A DNA stretch of 64,000 bases from Fibrobacterota bacterium (GTDB lineage Bacteria > Fibrobacterota > Fibrobacteria > UBA11236). The stretch is taken from the NCBI GenBank assembly GCA_028287465.1, contig JAQBPO010000050.1, positions 1-64,000 on the forward strand, in the 5' to 3' direction. The notes under the pieces were generated by a model. It searched no databases and had not been told where the DNA came from. It saw only the letters and a list, made by a program, of their open reading frames with translations. How positions within the stretch are numbered: the stretch's first letter is position 1; each line of letters opens with the position of its first letter. The position numbers and the translations under genes were made by a program. Below, one piece after another: positions 36,601-43,508 of this stretch.

Positions 36601-36708
36601 GACGGGATAGCCGCCGGGGACAGCCATTTCATCCAGAAGCCCTTCCTGCCCCATGCCATCCTGGACGAGGTGCGGGCGCTTTTGCAAACCGGCCTTCCGA
36701 CCGCCTGA
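33613..36708 (+). CDS. Hybrid sensor histidine kinase (PAS-GAF-PAS-GAF-HK-REC)
   Basis: 1031 residues. N-terminal PAS-like sensor (~20-165) opens with 'GGGEMGSLLRSMDWGKTPIG', the same block as the kinases at 2263 and 52262. GAF (~170-335), PAS (~345-465), GAF (~480-640, 'ICGTSAFSGARVIAPDI'), kinase core with His667 ('GGIAHDFNN') and ATPase ('[19 protein letters not shown]'), receiver ~907-1025 with Asp959 and Lys1009. A single kinase core, unlike its two relatives, which carry a second one. No membrane segment seen. The start is an ATG at 33613 with a weak ribosome site. Confidence 0.91.
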   Translation: MTDAVTTRIPPALQGGGEMGSLLRSMDWGKTPIGPISGWPSSLVSAASIMLNSGLPMHIMVGPERILLVNDASLPTWGDKHPTAMGRKAAEVWHEVWHIRLPQLETVRRTGKPTWYENLPFSVLRHGFLEETYFSLSDSPILDEAGGFTGTLTCVTETTPLVIGQRRLNFFRSFTERSPVGKTLEETAREISGRLEGELLDIPFSLLYLLDERGNKARLAAASGLDREGSDPMATVDCPASEASAEGSPLARALGTGQPVLVGNPGVLFRFRQGSNAAWPEAPREALVFPLKGSPGNPCFGLLVLGVSPRLPLDRAFREHLAQVADRISKALAETVIFAETDQQRAWLHALFMQAPALICILRGPEHVFAFANPPYYDLVNRTDLIGKPIKEALPELDGQPILEILDGVYGGVPFTTQEEKVMVDRGGGLEPHYFRLNYQPMRNAQGEIEGILVFGLDVTIQVLARQKAEESSADLAAQKRILEAIARREPLPNVLETVTRNAETIFPEAKAAVFLVASDGRRLLTGAAPRLHPDHRRDIEAETIGKDAGICGTSAFSGARVIAPDIAADPKWDAQGDRTLAHGFKACWCLPVISHSGRIAAVFALFFREPREADPGELTRLEILKRTASLAIERRVSEESLREAQDQLLQAQKMESIGKLAGGIAHDFNNLLTAINGYSELSLGMIERDSPLQEYLSEIKNAGARAADLTRQLLAYSRKQVLSSKVVDLNALIKDLGKMLKRIIGEQIELDLDLDPDLRTIKVDPGKIEQVVLNLAVNARDAIPAGGRITIRTRSLALPRDAPKDSKSLSPGAYAMLAVQDTGTGMSAEVKAHAFEPFFTTKAFGKGSGLGLSTVYGIIAQSGGRIFLESEEGAGSTFSMYFPVAEGADPEAPVSAVRRGPYMAGATILLVEDETAVRRLVRQVLADQGYTVLEGEDGAAGLEMGRDHPGPIDLVITDVVMPRMDGVQMIRHLRALRPDIRVLFISGYAETPVVQDGIAAGDSHFIQKPFLPHAILDEVRALLQTGLPTA

Positions 36709-36773
36709 GGACCCCGGAAAGCCGGGTGTCCGGAATCCTACGGGCGGATACGCCCCCCGGACCGGAAACTTAA

Positions 36774-36789
36774 TGAACTATCCGGTTCA
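36774..36789. promoter_or_regulatory. TetR operator upstream of the regulator gene
   Basis: TGAAC-TATCCG-GTTCA, the same 5-6-5 palindrome as at 38694 and 38747, ending 18 bases before the tetR start. Predicted autoregulation site. Confidence 0.7.
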
Positions 36790-36807
36790 GAATGGTACAT
36801 TGATCCC

Positions 36808-37359
36808 ATGGGCAGACCCAGGAATTTCAGCCGCGAAGAAGTCCTCGAAAAGGCCATGCCGCTCTTCTGGAAGCGCGGCTTCGCCGATACCGGGCTCCAG
36901 GATCTGGAGAAGGCCACGGGAGTCAACAAATCCGGGCTTTATACGGAATTCAAGAACAAGGAAGACCTGTTCCTGGCCGCCCTGCGGCATTACAACGAGA
37001 CCCGCAAGGGCCGGGACCTCCTGTCCGTTGAGCCCTTGGGATGGGGCAATATTGAGCGTTTCCTGAAATTCAAGCTGGCCCGCAAGGACGGGATGAAGGG
37101 ATGCTTCGCCGTCAATTCCATGCGCGAAACCGAATTGCTGCCGGCGGAGGCCCAGGACATCATGACGGAAAGCCGGGCCAACCTGAAGCGGCTTTTCCTC
37201 AAGAACATCGCCGCCGAAAAGACGAAGACGCCTCCCGAGGCCCTTACCGAAATCCTGTCGACCTTCTTCTCCGGGATCTGCATCGAGCAGAACCTGAACG
37301 CCGAAAAAAACCAGGCCCGCAAGGTCGAGGACTTCGTCCGCTTCCTGCGCGCCCAATAG
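36808..37359 (+). CDS. TetR family transcriptional regulator
   Basis: 183 residues. The N-terminal helix-turn-helix is clear ('GRPRNFSREEVLEKAMPLFWKRGFADTGLQDLEKATGVNKSGLYTEFKNKEDLF'-type layout, residues 2-55) and the C-terminal ~120 residues are a helical ligand-binding domain with 'MKGCFAVNSMRETELLP'. Typically a dimeric repressor released by a small molecule. Three TGAAC-N6-GTTCA palindromes (before this gene, and two in the promoter region of the MFS pump) match a dimeric operator, so it probably represses itself and the transporter. It converges on the transporter gene with a tandem repeat between. Confidence 0.9.
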   Translation: MGRPRNFSREEVLEKAMPLFWKRGFADTGLQDLEKATGVNKSGLYTEFKNKEDLFLAALRHYNETRKGRDLLSVEPLGWGNIERFLKFKLARKDGMKGCFAVNSMRETELLPAEAQDIMTESRANLKRLFLKNIAAEKTKTPPEALTEILSTFFSGICIEQNLNAEKNQARKVEDFVRFLRAQ

Positions 37360-37413
37360 GACCCGCCCCGAAGGGGGCTTCCGATGGACCACGCCCCGAA
37401 TGGGGCTTCCGAT
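37359..37413. repeat. Tandem hairpin repeat between tetR and the MFS gene
   Basis: Two adjacent copies (37359-37385 and 37386-37413) of a 27/28-bp unit share GGACC, the hairpin core GCCCCGAA-GGGGC and CTTCCGAT; one base insertion and one substitution separate them. They sit between convergent genes, so they may act as bidirectional terminators. Confidence 0.7.
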
Positions 37414-37418
37414 CGATT

Positions 37419-38675
37419 TCAGGCGGCCCGGGTGAGAGCGGGGGCGCGGGTGGCGGGCAGGGATGCGGCGATTTCCCTATCGGAATTCCTCCTGCGGGCG
37501 GAAACCGAGTAGGCGAGCGCCCCGAGCCCAAGGGCGAAAAGCCCGATGGACAGGATCAGGTCCGCCACGTAGCCCTGGGCCGCGTAGGCGATCCCGCCCA
37601 GGGCCGAACCGAAAGCCATGCCGGAGAAGAGGAAGGACGAAGACAGGGCCAAGGCGATGCCGCGGAAGGCCGGTTCCAGCTCCACCATCCGGCGTTGTTG
37701 CGAAGGCCATACGATGTCCGACACGAAGGGCCAGGCGACCAGGGCGGCCAGCAAAAAGGCCATGGAGATGGGCAGGACGAGGAGCGCGCTGAAGATGGCG
37801 ATGAGGACGAGCATCGATCCTTTGAGCAGGGTTTCCGAGGATCGTCTGGCGGAAGCGCTCCGCACGAAGAGGTTGCCCACCAGGCCCGAGACGCCGTAGA
37901 GCAGGAGCGCCAGGGAAACGGTGCGGGTGCCGGCGCCATAGGTATCGCGCAGGATGGGCGTGATCATGGTATAGGTCGCGAATATGCCGGCGGTGATGAA
38001 GAAGATGACGGACAGGCCGCTCAGGGTGGACGGCCGGCCCAGCAGCCGCAAGGCCTGGCGGGGGCCGACGCGCTCGCCCCGGGACCGGTCTGGGACCAGG
38101 CGGGCGATGAGGACCGCGGTCGCGACCAGCACGGCGGCCAGGCCGGCATAGAGCAGGCGGGGCCCCAGGTGTTCCCCCAGCCACGCGGACGCGGGCACCC
38201 CGACCACGGTGGCGATGCTGATCCCCATGGAGACGATGGCCAAGGCGCCGCCCTGCCGTTGGGGTTCGACCAGGCTGGACCCGAGCGCCAGGAGCACCGG
38301 GCTCAGGAGGGCCGCGCCCAGGCCCATCACCAGGCGGGCGGAAAACAGGAGCCCATAGCCCGGGGCCAGGGCGAAAACGACGGCGCCGAGCGCCATGACC
38401 AGGAGCCCGGTCAGGATCTGGGTGCGGCGGATCCAATGGCCCACCAGCATCTGCAGGAGCGGGGCGCTCAGGGCGAAGGTCGCGCCGAAGGCCGTGACCA
38501 GCAGGGCGGCGGCGGTGGGGGTGATACGCCATTCCGCCGCTACCGGGCCCAGGATGCCCACGATGGACAGGGCCGAGGTGGTCTGCACGAACATGGCGAA
38601 GCCGAAGAGGATGAGCGACCGGGAGGTCTTCCCGTCGAATCTGCCCTTGCCGGCGGGGATTGCGTTCCGTTCCAT
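37419..38675 (-). CDS. MFS efflux transporter (DHA1-like)
   Basis: 418 residues from ATG 38675 (GAAGG 5 bases upstream). Twelve hydrophobic segments are expected from the pattern, with an MFS loop 'GHWIRRTQILTGLL' and 'ARLVMGLGAALLSPVLL' in the first half, and a typical central break after 'ARLVPDRSRGERVG'. Family members export drugs or metabolites with proton antiport. A promoter and two operators of the adjacent TetR (see the operators) lie directly upstream. Located in the inner membrane. Substrate unknown. Confidence 0.86.
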   Translation of the reverse strand: MERNAIPAGKGRFDGKTSRSLILFGFAMFVQTTSALSIVGILGPVAAEWRITPTAAALLVTAFGATFALSAPLLQMLVGHWIRRTQILTGLLVMALGAVVFALAPGYGLLFSARLVMGLGAALLSPVLLALGSSLVEPQRQGGALAIVSMGISIATVVGVPASAWLGEHLGPRLLYAGLAAVLVATAVLIARLVPDRSRGERVGPRQALRLLGRPSTLSGLSVIFFITAGIFATYTMITPILRDTYGAGTRTVSLALLLYGVSGLVGNLFVRSASARRSSETLLKGSMLVLIAIFSALLVLPISMAFLLAALVAWPFVSDIVWPSQQRRMVELEPAFRGIALALSSSFLFSGMAFGSALGGIAYAAQGYVADLILSIGLFALGLGALAYSVSARRRNSDREIAASLPATRAPALTRAA

Positions 38676-38693
38676 GATTGCCTTCTTTTGTAT

Positions 38694-38709
38694 TGAACCG
38701 ATGAGTTCA
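38694..38709. promoter_or_regulatory. TetR operator overlapping the MFS -10 box
   Basis: TGAAC-CGATGA-GTTCA, extended to TTGAAC...GTTCAA, between the -10 and the ribosome site of the transporter gene. Confidence 0.75.
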
Positions 38710-38738
38710 AAATACACCGCCCCCGGAAGGGTTGTCAA
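38709..38738 (-). promoter_or_regulatory. Sigma-70-type promoter of the MFS gene
   Basis: On the minus strand TTGACA (38738-38733), 18 bases, then TATTTT (38714-38709). It is flanked by operators at 38747-38762 and 38694-38709, the layout expected for repression. Confidence 0.6.
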
Positions 38739-38746
38739 GGCTTTTG

Positions 38747-38762
38747 TGAACCAAACGGTTCA
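38747..38762. promoter_or_regulatory. TetR operator upstream of the MFS promoter
   Basis: TGAACC-AAAC-GGTTCA, a perfect 6-bp palindrome, just upstream of the -35 of the transporter and 43 bases before rsmH on the other strand, so it may influence both. Confidence 0.75.
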
Positions 38763-38788
38763 AATTGGGAACTCCCGGGCTTATATGC

Positions 38789-38796
38789 TATTTTTG
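38789..38796 (+). promoter_or_regulatory. TATTTTTG element before rsmH
   Basis: Exact match to TAnnTTTG ending 8 bases before the rsmH ATG; there is no room for a ribosome site, suggesting a leaderless or very short leader. Confidence 0.35.
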
Positions 38797-38804
38797 GGGC
38801 CGCC

Positions 38805-39935
38805 ATGACCGACGGAGATGTTCCAACGCCCCCTGGGCCGCTTCAGCAGCCCTCGCAGCCCCGACCGCCGCAGGCCCCGCAATCGCCGCAGCCGGCCCAG
38901 CCGACGCATAAGCGGCGCGTCCGCTACCGCGGCACCCATCCCCGGGGTTTCGGCGAGAAATACAAGGAGCTGGACGCCTCCCGCTACGAAGCCGACTTCC
39001 AAAAGGTGATCGAACGCGGGCAGACCCCGGCGGGCACCCATCGCCCCATCTGCGTCGACGAGATCCTCGGGATCCTGTCGCCCAAGCCCGGCGAGATCGG
39101 CCTGGACGCGACCCTGGGTTTCGGCGGGCATGCGCGCGAGTTCCTCCCCAGGATCGCGCCGGGCGGCCGGCTCTTCGGCATCGATGTCGATCCCCTGGAG
39201 CTGCCGCGCACGGAACAGCGCTTACGGGCCATGGGCTTCACCGATGCGGAATTGGTCGTGCACCGCATGAACTTCGCGGGCATGGGCAAGCTGATCGCCG
39301 AAGCGGGCCGGGGCTTCGATTTCGTGCTCGCCGATCTGGGCGTATCCTCCATGCAGATCGACAACCCTTCTCGCGGCTTCACCTTCAAGGCGGACGGCCC
39401 CCTGGATCTGCGCCTGAATCCCACCCATGGACAGCCGGCCGCCGCCCTTCTCAAGACCTGCAGCCAGGGCGACCTGGCCATGCTGCTTTACGCGAACTCC
39501 GATGAGCCCCATGCCGAGGACATCGCCAATGCGGTGGTGGCCCGCCGGGGCAAAATCCATTCGACCCTGGATCTGGCCGAAGCGGTGCGTGCGGCCCTGA
39601 AGTCCCTTCCCAAGGATATCCGCGAACGCGAGACCAAGACCTCGCTGCAACGGACCTTCCAGGCCTTGCGCATCGCCGTCAACGACGAGTTCGGCGCCCT
39701 CGACCGGTTGCTCGCATCCTTGCCCGATTGCCTGGCCCCGGGTGGGCGCGCGGCCATCCTCACCTTCCATTCCGGCGAGGACCGCCGGGTGAAGAAATCC
39801 TTCCAGGCGCTCGCGCGGGAAGGCGTCTACTCGAGCGTCGCGCCCGAACCCATCCGGCCTTCCGCCGAGGAGCGCCGCTCGAATCCGCGCAGCTCGTGCG
39901 CCAAGTTGCGTTGGGCCGTGCGCGCCCCGGCCTGA
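38805..39935 (+). CDS. rsmH: 16S rRNA (cytosine-1402-N4)-methyltransferase
   Basis: 376 residues, longer than the usual ~310. Residues 1-35 are Pro/Gln-rich, followed by a basic segment 'HKRRVRYRGTHPRGFGEKYKEL' ahead of the methyltransferase proper. I recall this N-terminal segment from a subset of RsmH proteins. SAM-binding and active-site motifs: 'DATLGFGGHAREFL', 'GRLFGIDVDPLEL', 'DFVLADLGVSSMQIDNPSRGF', 'FQALRIAVNDE', 'ILTFHSGEDRRVKK'. It methylates C1402 in the 30S decoding centre. Here it is away from the usual division cluster (no ftsL, ftsI or mraZ nearby), so a cluster rearrangement or a paralogue is possible. Cytoplasmic. Confidence 0.9.
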   Translation: MTDGDVPTPPGPLQQPSQPRPPQAPQSPQPAQPTHKRRVRYRGTHPRGFGEKYKELDASRYEADFQKVIERGQTPAGTHRPICVDEILGILSPKPGEIGLDATLGFGGHAREFLPRIAPGGRLFGIDVDPLELPRTEQRLRAMGFTDAELVVHRMNFAGMGKLIAEAGRGFDFVLADLGVSSMQIDNPSRGFTFKADGPLDLRLNPTHGQPAAALLKTCSQGDLAMLLYANSDEPHAEDIANAVVARRGKIHSTLDLAEAVRAALKSLPKDIRERETKTSLQRTFQALRIAVNDEFGALDRLLASLPDCLAPGGRAAILTFHSGEDRRVKKSFQALAREGVYSSVAPEPIRPSAEERRSNPRSSCAKLRWAVRAPA

Positions 39936-39995
39936 GGGAAGACCCGCCGCGCGAAGCCATCCGCCCCGCCAAAGCAAATCCAAAGGAAGGTCACC

Positions 39996-40334
39996 ATGGA
40001 TCCCGCATCCGAAATCGAATCCATCGTCGCGGCCATCAAGGCGTTCCGGGACGCGCGCGACTGGGAGAAGTTCCACGACCCCAAGAACCTGGCCATCTGC
40101 CTGAACGTGGAAGCGGGAGAGCTGTTGGAGGTATTCCTCTGGAAGGACAACCAGGATATCGACAAGGATCGGCTCCAGGCGGAGCTGGCGGATGTTTTCT
40201 ACGCCGCCTTCCTGATGGCGGACCTCTTCAAGTTGGACGTCGGCCATATCGTACGGGAGAAGCTGCGCCATAACGCGGAAAAATACCCGGTGGACAAGGC
40301 CAAGGGCTCGAACCGGAAATACGATGAGTTGTAG
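39996..40334 (+). CDS. MazG-like nucleotide pyrophosphohydrolase (dCTPase type)
   Basis: 112 residues. AAAGGAAGG precedes the ATG by about 6 bases. The MazG-family metal-binding pattern is clear: 'NLAICLNVEAGELLEVFLW' and 'ELADVFYAAFLMADLFKLDV', with ExxE and ExxD residues coordinating Mg2+. Short all-alpha members with 'AIKAFRDARDWEKFHDPKNLA' act like DCTPP1/RS21-C6, hydrolysing non-canonical or excess dCTP. Downstream of rsmH by 60 bases, possibly cotranscribed. House-cleaning role inferred. Confidence 0.82.
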   Translation: MDPASEIESIVAAIKAFRDARDWEKFHDPKNLAICLNVEAGELLEVFLWKDNQDIDKDRLQAELADVFYAAFLMADLFKLDVGHIVREKLRHNAEKYPVDKAKGSNRKYDEL

Positions 40335-40473
40335 CGGCCCCACGGTACCGCCTTCCGGAGTGTAATCCTTTCCGCCGCCCCGTTTTTCCGGGTCCAGGGC
40401 CATTGTCCGGATACGGGGAAATGGGTTTATTCCGGGCCTTTTCCTTTCCCGTCTTAGAAACTTCTTTAAGAAA

Positions 40474-41436
40474 ATGGTCCGCGTCTATTACCATGCCTCC
40501 CATGAACAGTTCCCCCCGGGCCGATTGCTCGAATACGCCCGCTTGGCCGAGCGGGCGGGGTTCAAGGGCGTTTTCTCCTCGGATCATTTCCAGCCCTGGA
40601 GCCTGAAACAGGGCGAGAGCGGTTTTTCCTGGAGCTGGCTTGGAGCGGCCATGCAGGCCACTTCCCTCCCGTTCGGGATGATCTGCGCCCCGGGACAGCG
40701 CTACCATCCCGCCATCGTGGCCCAGGCCGCGGCGACCTTGTCGGAAATGTTCCCGGACCGCTTCTGGATGGCAATCGGATCGGGCCAGGCCCTCAATGAA
40801 GCCATTACGGGCGAACGTTGGCCTTCCAAGGAAGAACGGAACGAGCGGTTGCGGGAATGCGCGGATATCCTGAGGCGTTTGTGGGCCGGGGAAATCGTGA
40901 ACCATCGCGGGCGCGTGATGGTGCAGGAGGCGCGTCTGCATACCCTGCCTTCGGGGCCCTTCCCCTTGGTGGGCGCGGCCGTGACCGCCAGGACCGCGCG
41001 GTGGCTGGGTTCCTGGGCCGACGGACTGTTGACCGTGTCCAGGCCGCCGGAGGAATTGCGGAAGGTGGTGGACGCCTTCAGGGAAGGGGGCGGCGCGGGG
41101 AAGCCCGTCTACCTCAAGGTCCAGCTCTCATATGATCAGGGCGACCGGGCCCTGGAAGGGGCATGGGAGCAGTGGAAGCCGAATATCCTGGAGAATTCCG
41201 TCCTGACGGAACTGCGGCATCCCGAACAATTGGATGACGCGGCCCGGTACGTGCGGCGCGAGGACCTGCACGGCAGCGTGCGGATATCCGGCGAAGTCGA
41301 ACGCCACCTGGATTGGCTGCGCGCGGATATCGCCCTGGGGATCGAACATCTCATCCTGCACAACGTGAACCTGAACCAGCGGCCTTTCATCGAAGCCTTC
41401 GGTGAACGCGTGCTGCCGGGCCTGGCCGGGAACTGA
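40474..41436 (+). CDS. Luciferase-like flavin-dependent oxidoreductase
   Basis: 320 residues. The (beta/alpha)8 LLM pattern is visible: 'VRVYYHASHEQFPPGRLLEYARLAERAGFKGVFSSDHF', 'MICAPGQRYHPAIVAQAAATLSEMFPDRFWMAIGSG', 'IVNHRGRVMV', 'VGAAVTARTARWLGSWADGLLTV'. It resembles the TIGR03885-type group thought to use FMN rather than F420, but I cannot verify cofactor choice. 75 bases before treZ on the same strand. Cytoplasmic; substrate unknown. Confidence 0.78.
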   Translation: MVRVYYHASHEQFPPGRLLEYARLAERAGFKGVFSSDHFQPWSLKQGESGFSWSWLGAAMQATSLPFGMICAPGQRYHPAIVAQAAATLSEMFPDRFWMAIGSGQALNEAITGERWPSKEERNERLRECADILRRLWAGEIVNHRGRVMVQEARLHTLPSGPFPLVGAAVTARTARWLGSWADGLLTVSRPPEELRKVVDAFREGGGAGKPVYLKVQLSYDQGDRALEGAWEQWKPNILENSVLTELRHPEQLDDAARYVRREDLHGSVRISGEVERHLDWLRADIALGIEHLILHNVNLNQRPFIEAFGERVLPGLAGN

Positions 41437-41510
41437 GCGGCTCCGCGGTCCCGGCCGATGGCCGCTCCGCATCCGCATTCCCCTGCCGGGCCCGGAATCT
41501 AGGAGGAAGA

Positions 41511-43454
41511 ATGGCATTGGGCGCGAACTATATCGGCGACGGAAAATGCCGGTTCGAAGTATGGGCTCCGGATTTGGACCGGGTGATCTTGAGGCTGAGG
41601 ACCGGATTGGAAGTGCCGTTGCGGAAGGACGGGGACGGGATCCATTCCGTCCTGATGCAAGGGATATCGCCGGGCACCGATTACGACTTCCTCCTCCCGG
41701 ACGGGACCTCGGCGCCGGATCCCGCCTCCCGATGGCAGCCTGAAGGGGTAACCGGCCCGTCACGGGTGGTGGACCATGAGGCCTTCTTCTGGCGGGATCG
41801 GGATTGGCAGGCGCCGCCCCTCGGGGATTTCCTCTTCTACGAGATCCATACCGGAACGTTCAGCCCGGAAGGGACTTTCGAAGGGATCATCCGGAGGATC
41901 CCTTACCTCAAGGATCTGGGGATCACGGCCTTGGAGATCATGCCGGTGGCGCAATTCCCGGGCGACCGCAATTGGGGCTATGACGGGGTATTCCCCTTCG
42001 CGGTGCAGAACAGCTATGGCGGCCCGGATGGTCTGATGCGGCTGGTGGACGCCTGCCATCGCGCCGGGCTCGCCGTGGCGCTGGACGTGGTCTACAACCA
42101 TTTCGGCCCGGAAGGGAACGTCCATTCCAGGTTCGGCCCGGTGCTGACGGATCGGTACCAAACGGCATGGGGACAGGCCATCAATTTCGACGGTCCGGGA
42201 AGCGACGGCGTGCGCGAACTCTTCCTGGAGAACGCGCTCTATTGGTTCCGGCATTTCCACGTGGACGCCCTGCGCCTGGACGCCGTGCACGCCTACATGG
42301 ATCAGGGTTGCCGGCATATCCTGCAGGAGATGTCCCAACGGGCGGAGGACCTGTCGAAGGAGGTGGGACGGGCCGTCTACCTGATCGGGGAGAGCGACCT
42401 TAACGACGTGAAGCTGATCCAGCCCCGGGATCGCGGAGGCTGGGGATTGGACGCCGTGTGGGGCGACGACTTCCACCATTCCCTGCACGCCCTCCTGACG
42501 GGGGAACGCAGCGGTTACTACGGGGATTTCGGGACCACGGCTTCCCTGGCCAAGGCCTTCCGGGAACCGCACGTATACGATGGGACCTATTCCCCCGTGC
42601 GGGGCAGGCATTTCGGGAATTCCGCGCGCGGCTTCGACGGGAGCCGGTTCGTGGTCTGCGCCCAGAACCACGATCAAGTGGGCAACCGCAAGCTGGGCGA
42701 AAGGCTCGCGACCCTGGCGCCCAAGCCGGCCCTGAAGCTCGCGGCGCTCTCGGTGATCCTCTCGCCCTATCTCCCGCTCCTGTTCATGGGCGAGGAGTTC
42801 GGCGAGACCCACCCCTTCCTGTACTTCGCCAACCATTCGGATCCGCCGCTCCTGGAAGCCGTCCGCGAGGGGCGCAAGGCGGAGTTCAGCCACTTCGGCT
42901 GGACCGAGGCGCCGCCGGATCCCTTCGATATCGAGACCTTCCGGCAATGCCGCCTGGATTGGGGGAAACCCAAAAAGGACGGCCACCGGGAGGTCCTGGC
43001 CTTCTACAAATTCCTGATCCGCCTCCGCAAGGAGCATCCGGCCCTGCAGAACCGGGATCCCCAGGCCGTCGAGGTGCATTTCGACGAAGCGCGGCGCTTC
43101 CTTTCCTGGGAGCGGTCCGGCGGCGGGAGGCGGCTGAAATGCCTGATGAATCTTTCCCCCGAGGTCATCCCTCTCGACGACGAGGACCTGTCGGGGGAAT
43201 GGATGGTGCTGTCGCATTCCCGCTCCGGTTCCCCTGAAAGGGCCGATTCCGGAATGGAGCGCGCCGGCTTCGCGGATCGCGGCCGCGAGGACGGCCGGGC
43301 CAGGGAAGGGTGGAACGGCGATGCGAGCCCTGCCGGCGAATGGCTGTCCGCCTCCCCGGAGATGGACGTGGAGATTGCCGAAATCGACGCCGAGAGCCTG
43401 GAACCCTGGGGGTTCCTGTTGCTGGAGGAGCCCGAAGCGGGCGCCGGATCCTGA
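41511..43454 (+). CDS. treZ: Malto-oligosyltrehalose trehalohydrolase
   Basis: 647 residues, with AGGAGGAAGA directly before the ATG. N-terminal early-set domain ('CRFEVWAPDLDRVIL'), then the GH13 barrel: 'FLFYEIHTGTFSPEGTFEGI', 'NWGYDGVFPFAVQNSYG', nucleophile Asp257 ('DALRLDAVHAY'), acid/base Glu294 ('LIGESD'), third Asp388 ('AQNHDQVGN'). TreZ releases trehalose from maltooligosyltrehalose. An unusual 60-residue low-complexity insert (~565-620) lies within the C-terminal beta domain. TreY, the expected partner, is not within the window. MalQ follows on the opposite strand. Cytoplasmic. Confidence 0.92.
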   Translation: MALGANYIGDGKCRFEVWAPDLDRVILRLRTGLEVPLRKDGDGIHSVLMQGISPGTDYDFLLPDGTSAPDPASRWQPEGVTGPSRVVDHEAFFWRDRDWQAPPLGDFLFYEIHTGTFSPEGTFEGIIRRIPYLKDLGITALEIMPVAQFPGDRNWGYDGVFPFAVQNSYGGPDGLMRLVDACHRAGLAVALDVVYNHFGPEGNVHSRFGPVLTDRYQTAWGQAINFDGPGSDGVRELFLENALYWFRHFHVDALRLDAVHAYMDQGCRHILQEMSQRAEDLSKEVGRAVYLIGESDLNDVKLIQPRDRGGWGLDAVWGDDFHHSLHALLTGERSGYYGDFGTTASLAKAFREPHVYDGTYSPVRGRHFGNSARGFDGSRFVVCAQNHDQVGNRKLGERLATLAPKPALKLAALSVILSPYLPLLFMGEEFGETHPFLYFANHSDPPLLEAVREGRKAEFSHFGWTEAPPDPFDIETFRQCRLDWGKPKKDGHREVLAFYKFLIRLRKEHPALQNRDPQAVEVHFDEARRFLSWERSGGGRRLKCLMNLSPEVIPLDDEDLSGEWMVLSHSRSGSPERADSGMERAGFADRGREDGRAREGWNGDASPAGEWLSASPEMDVEIAEIDAESLEPWGFLLLEEPEAGAGS

Positions 43455-43508
43455 TGCGCGACCGGCCGGAGCGGGCCGGAGCGGCGGTCCAGGGCGCCCG
43501 CGGAACGG

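Noticed and set aside
37101-38696. Plus-strand frame of 531 codons opposite the MFS gene
   Set aside because: Low-complexity Gly/Gln/Asp/Arg product with no motif; the opposite strand encodes a 12-segment transporter with promoter and operators.
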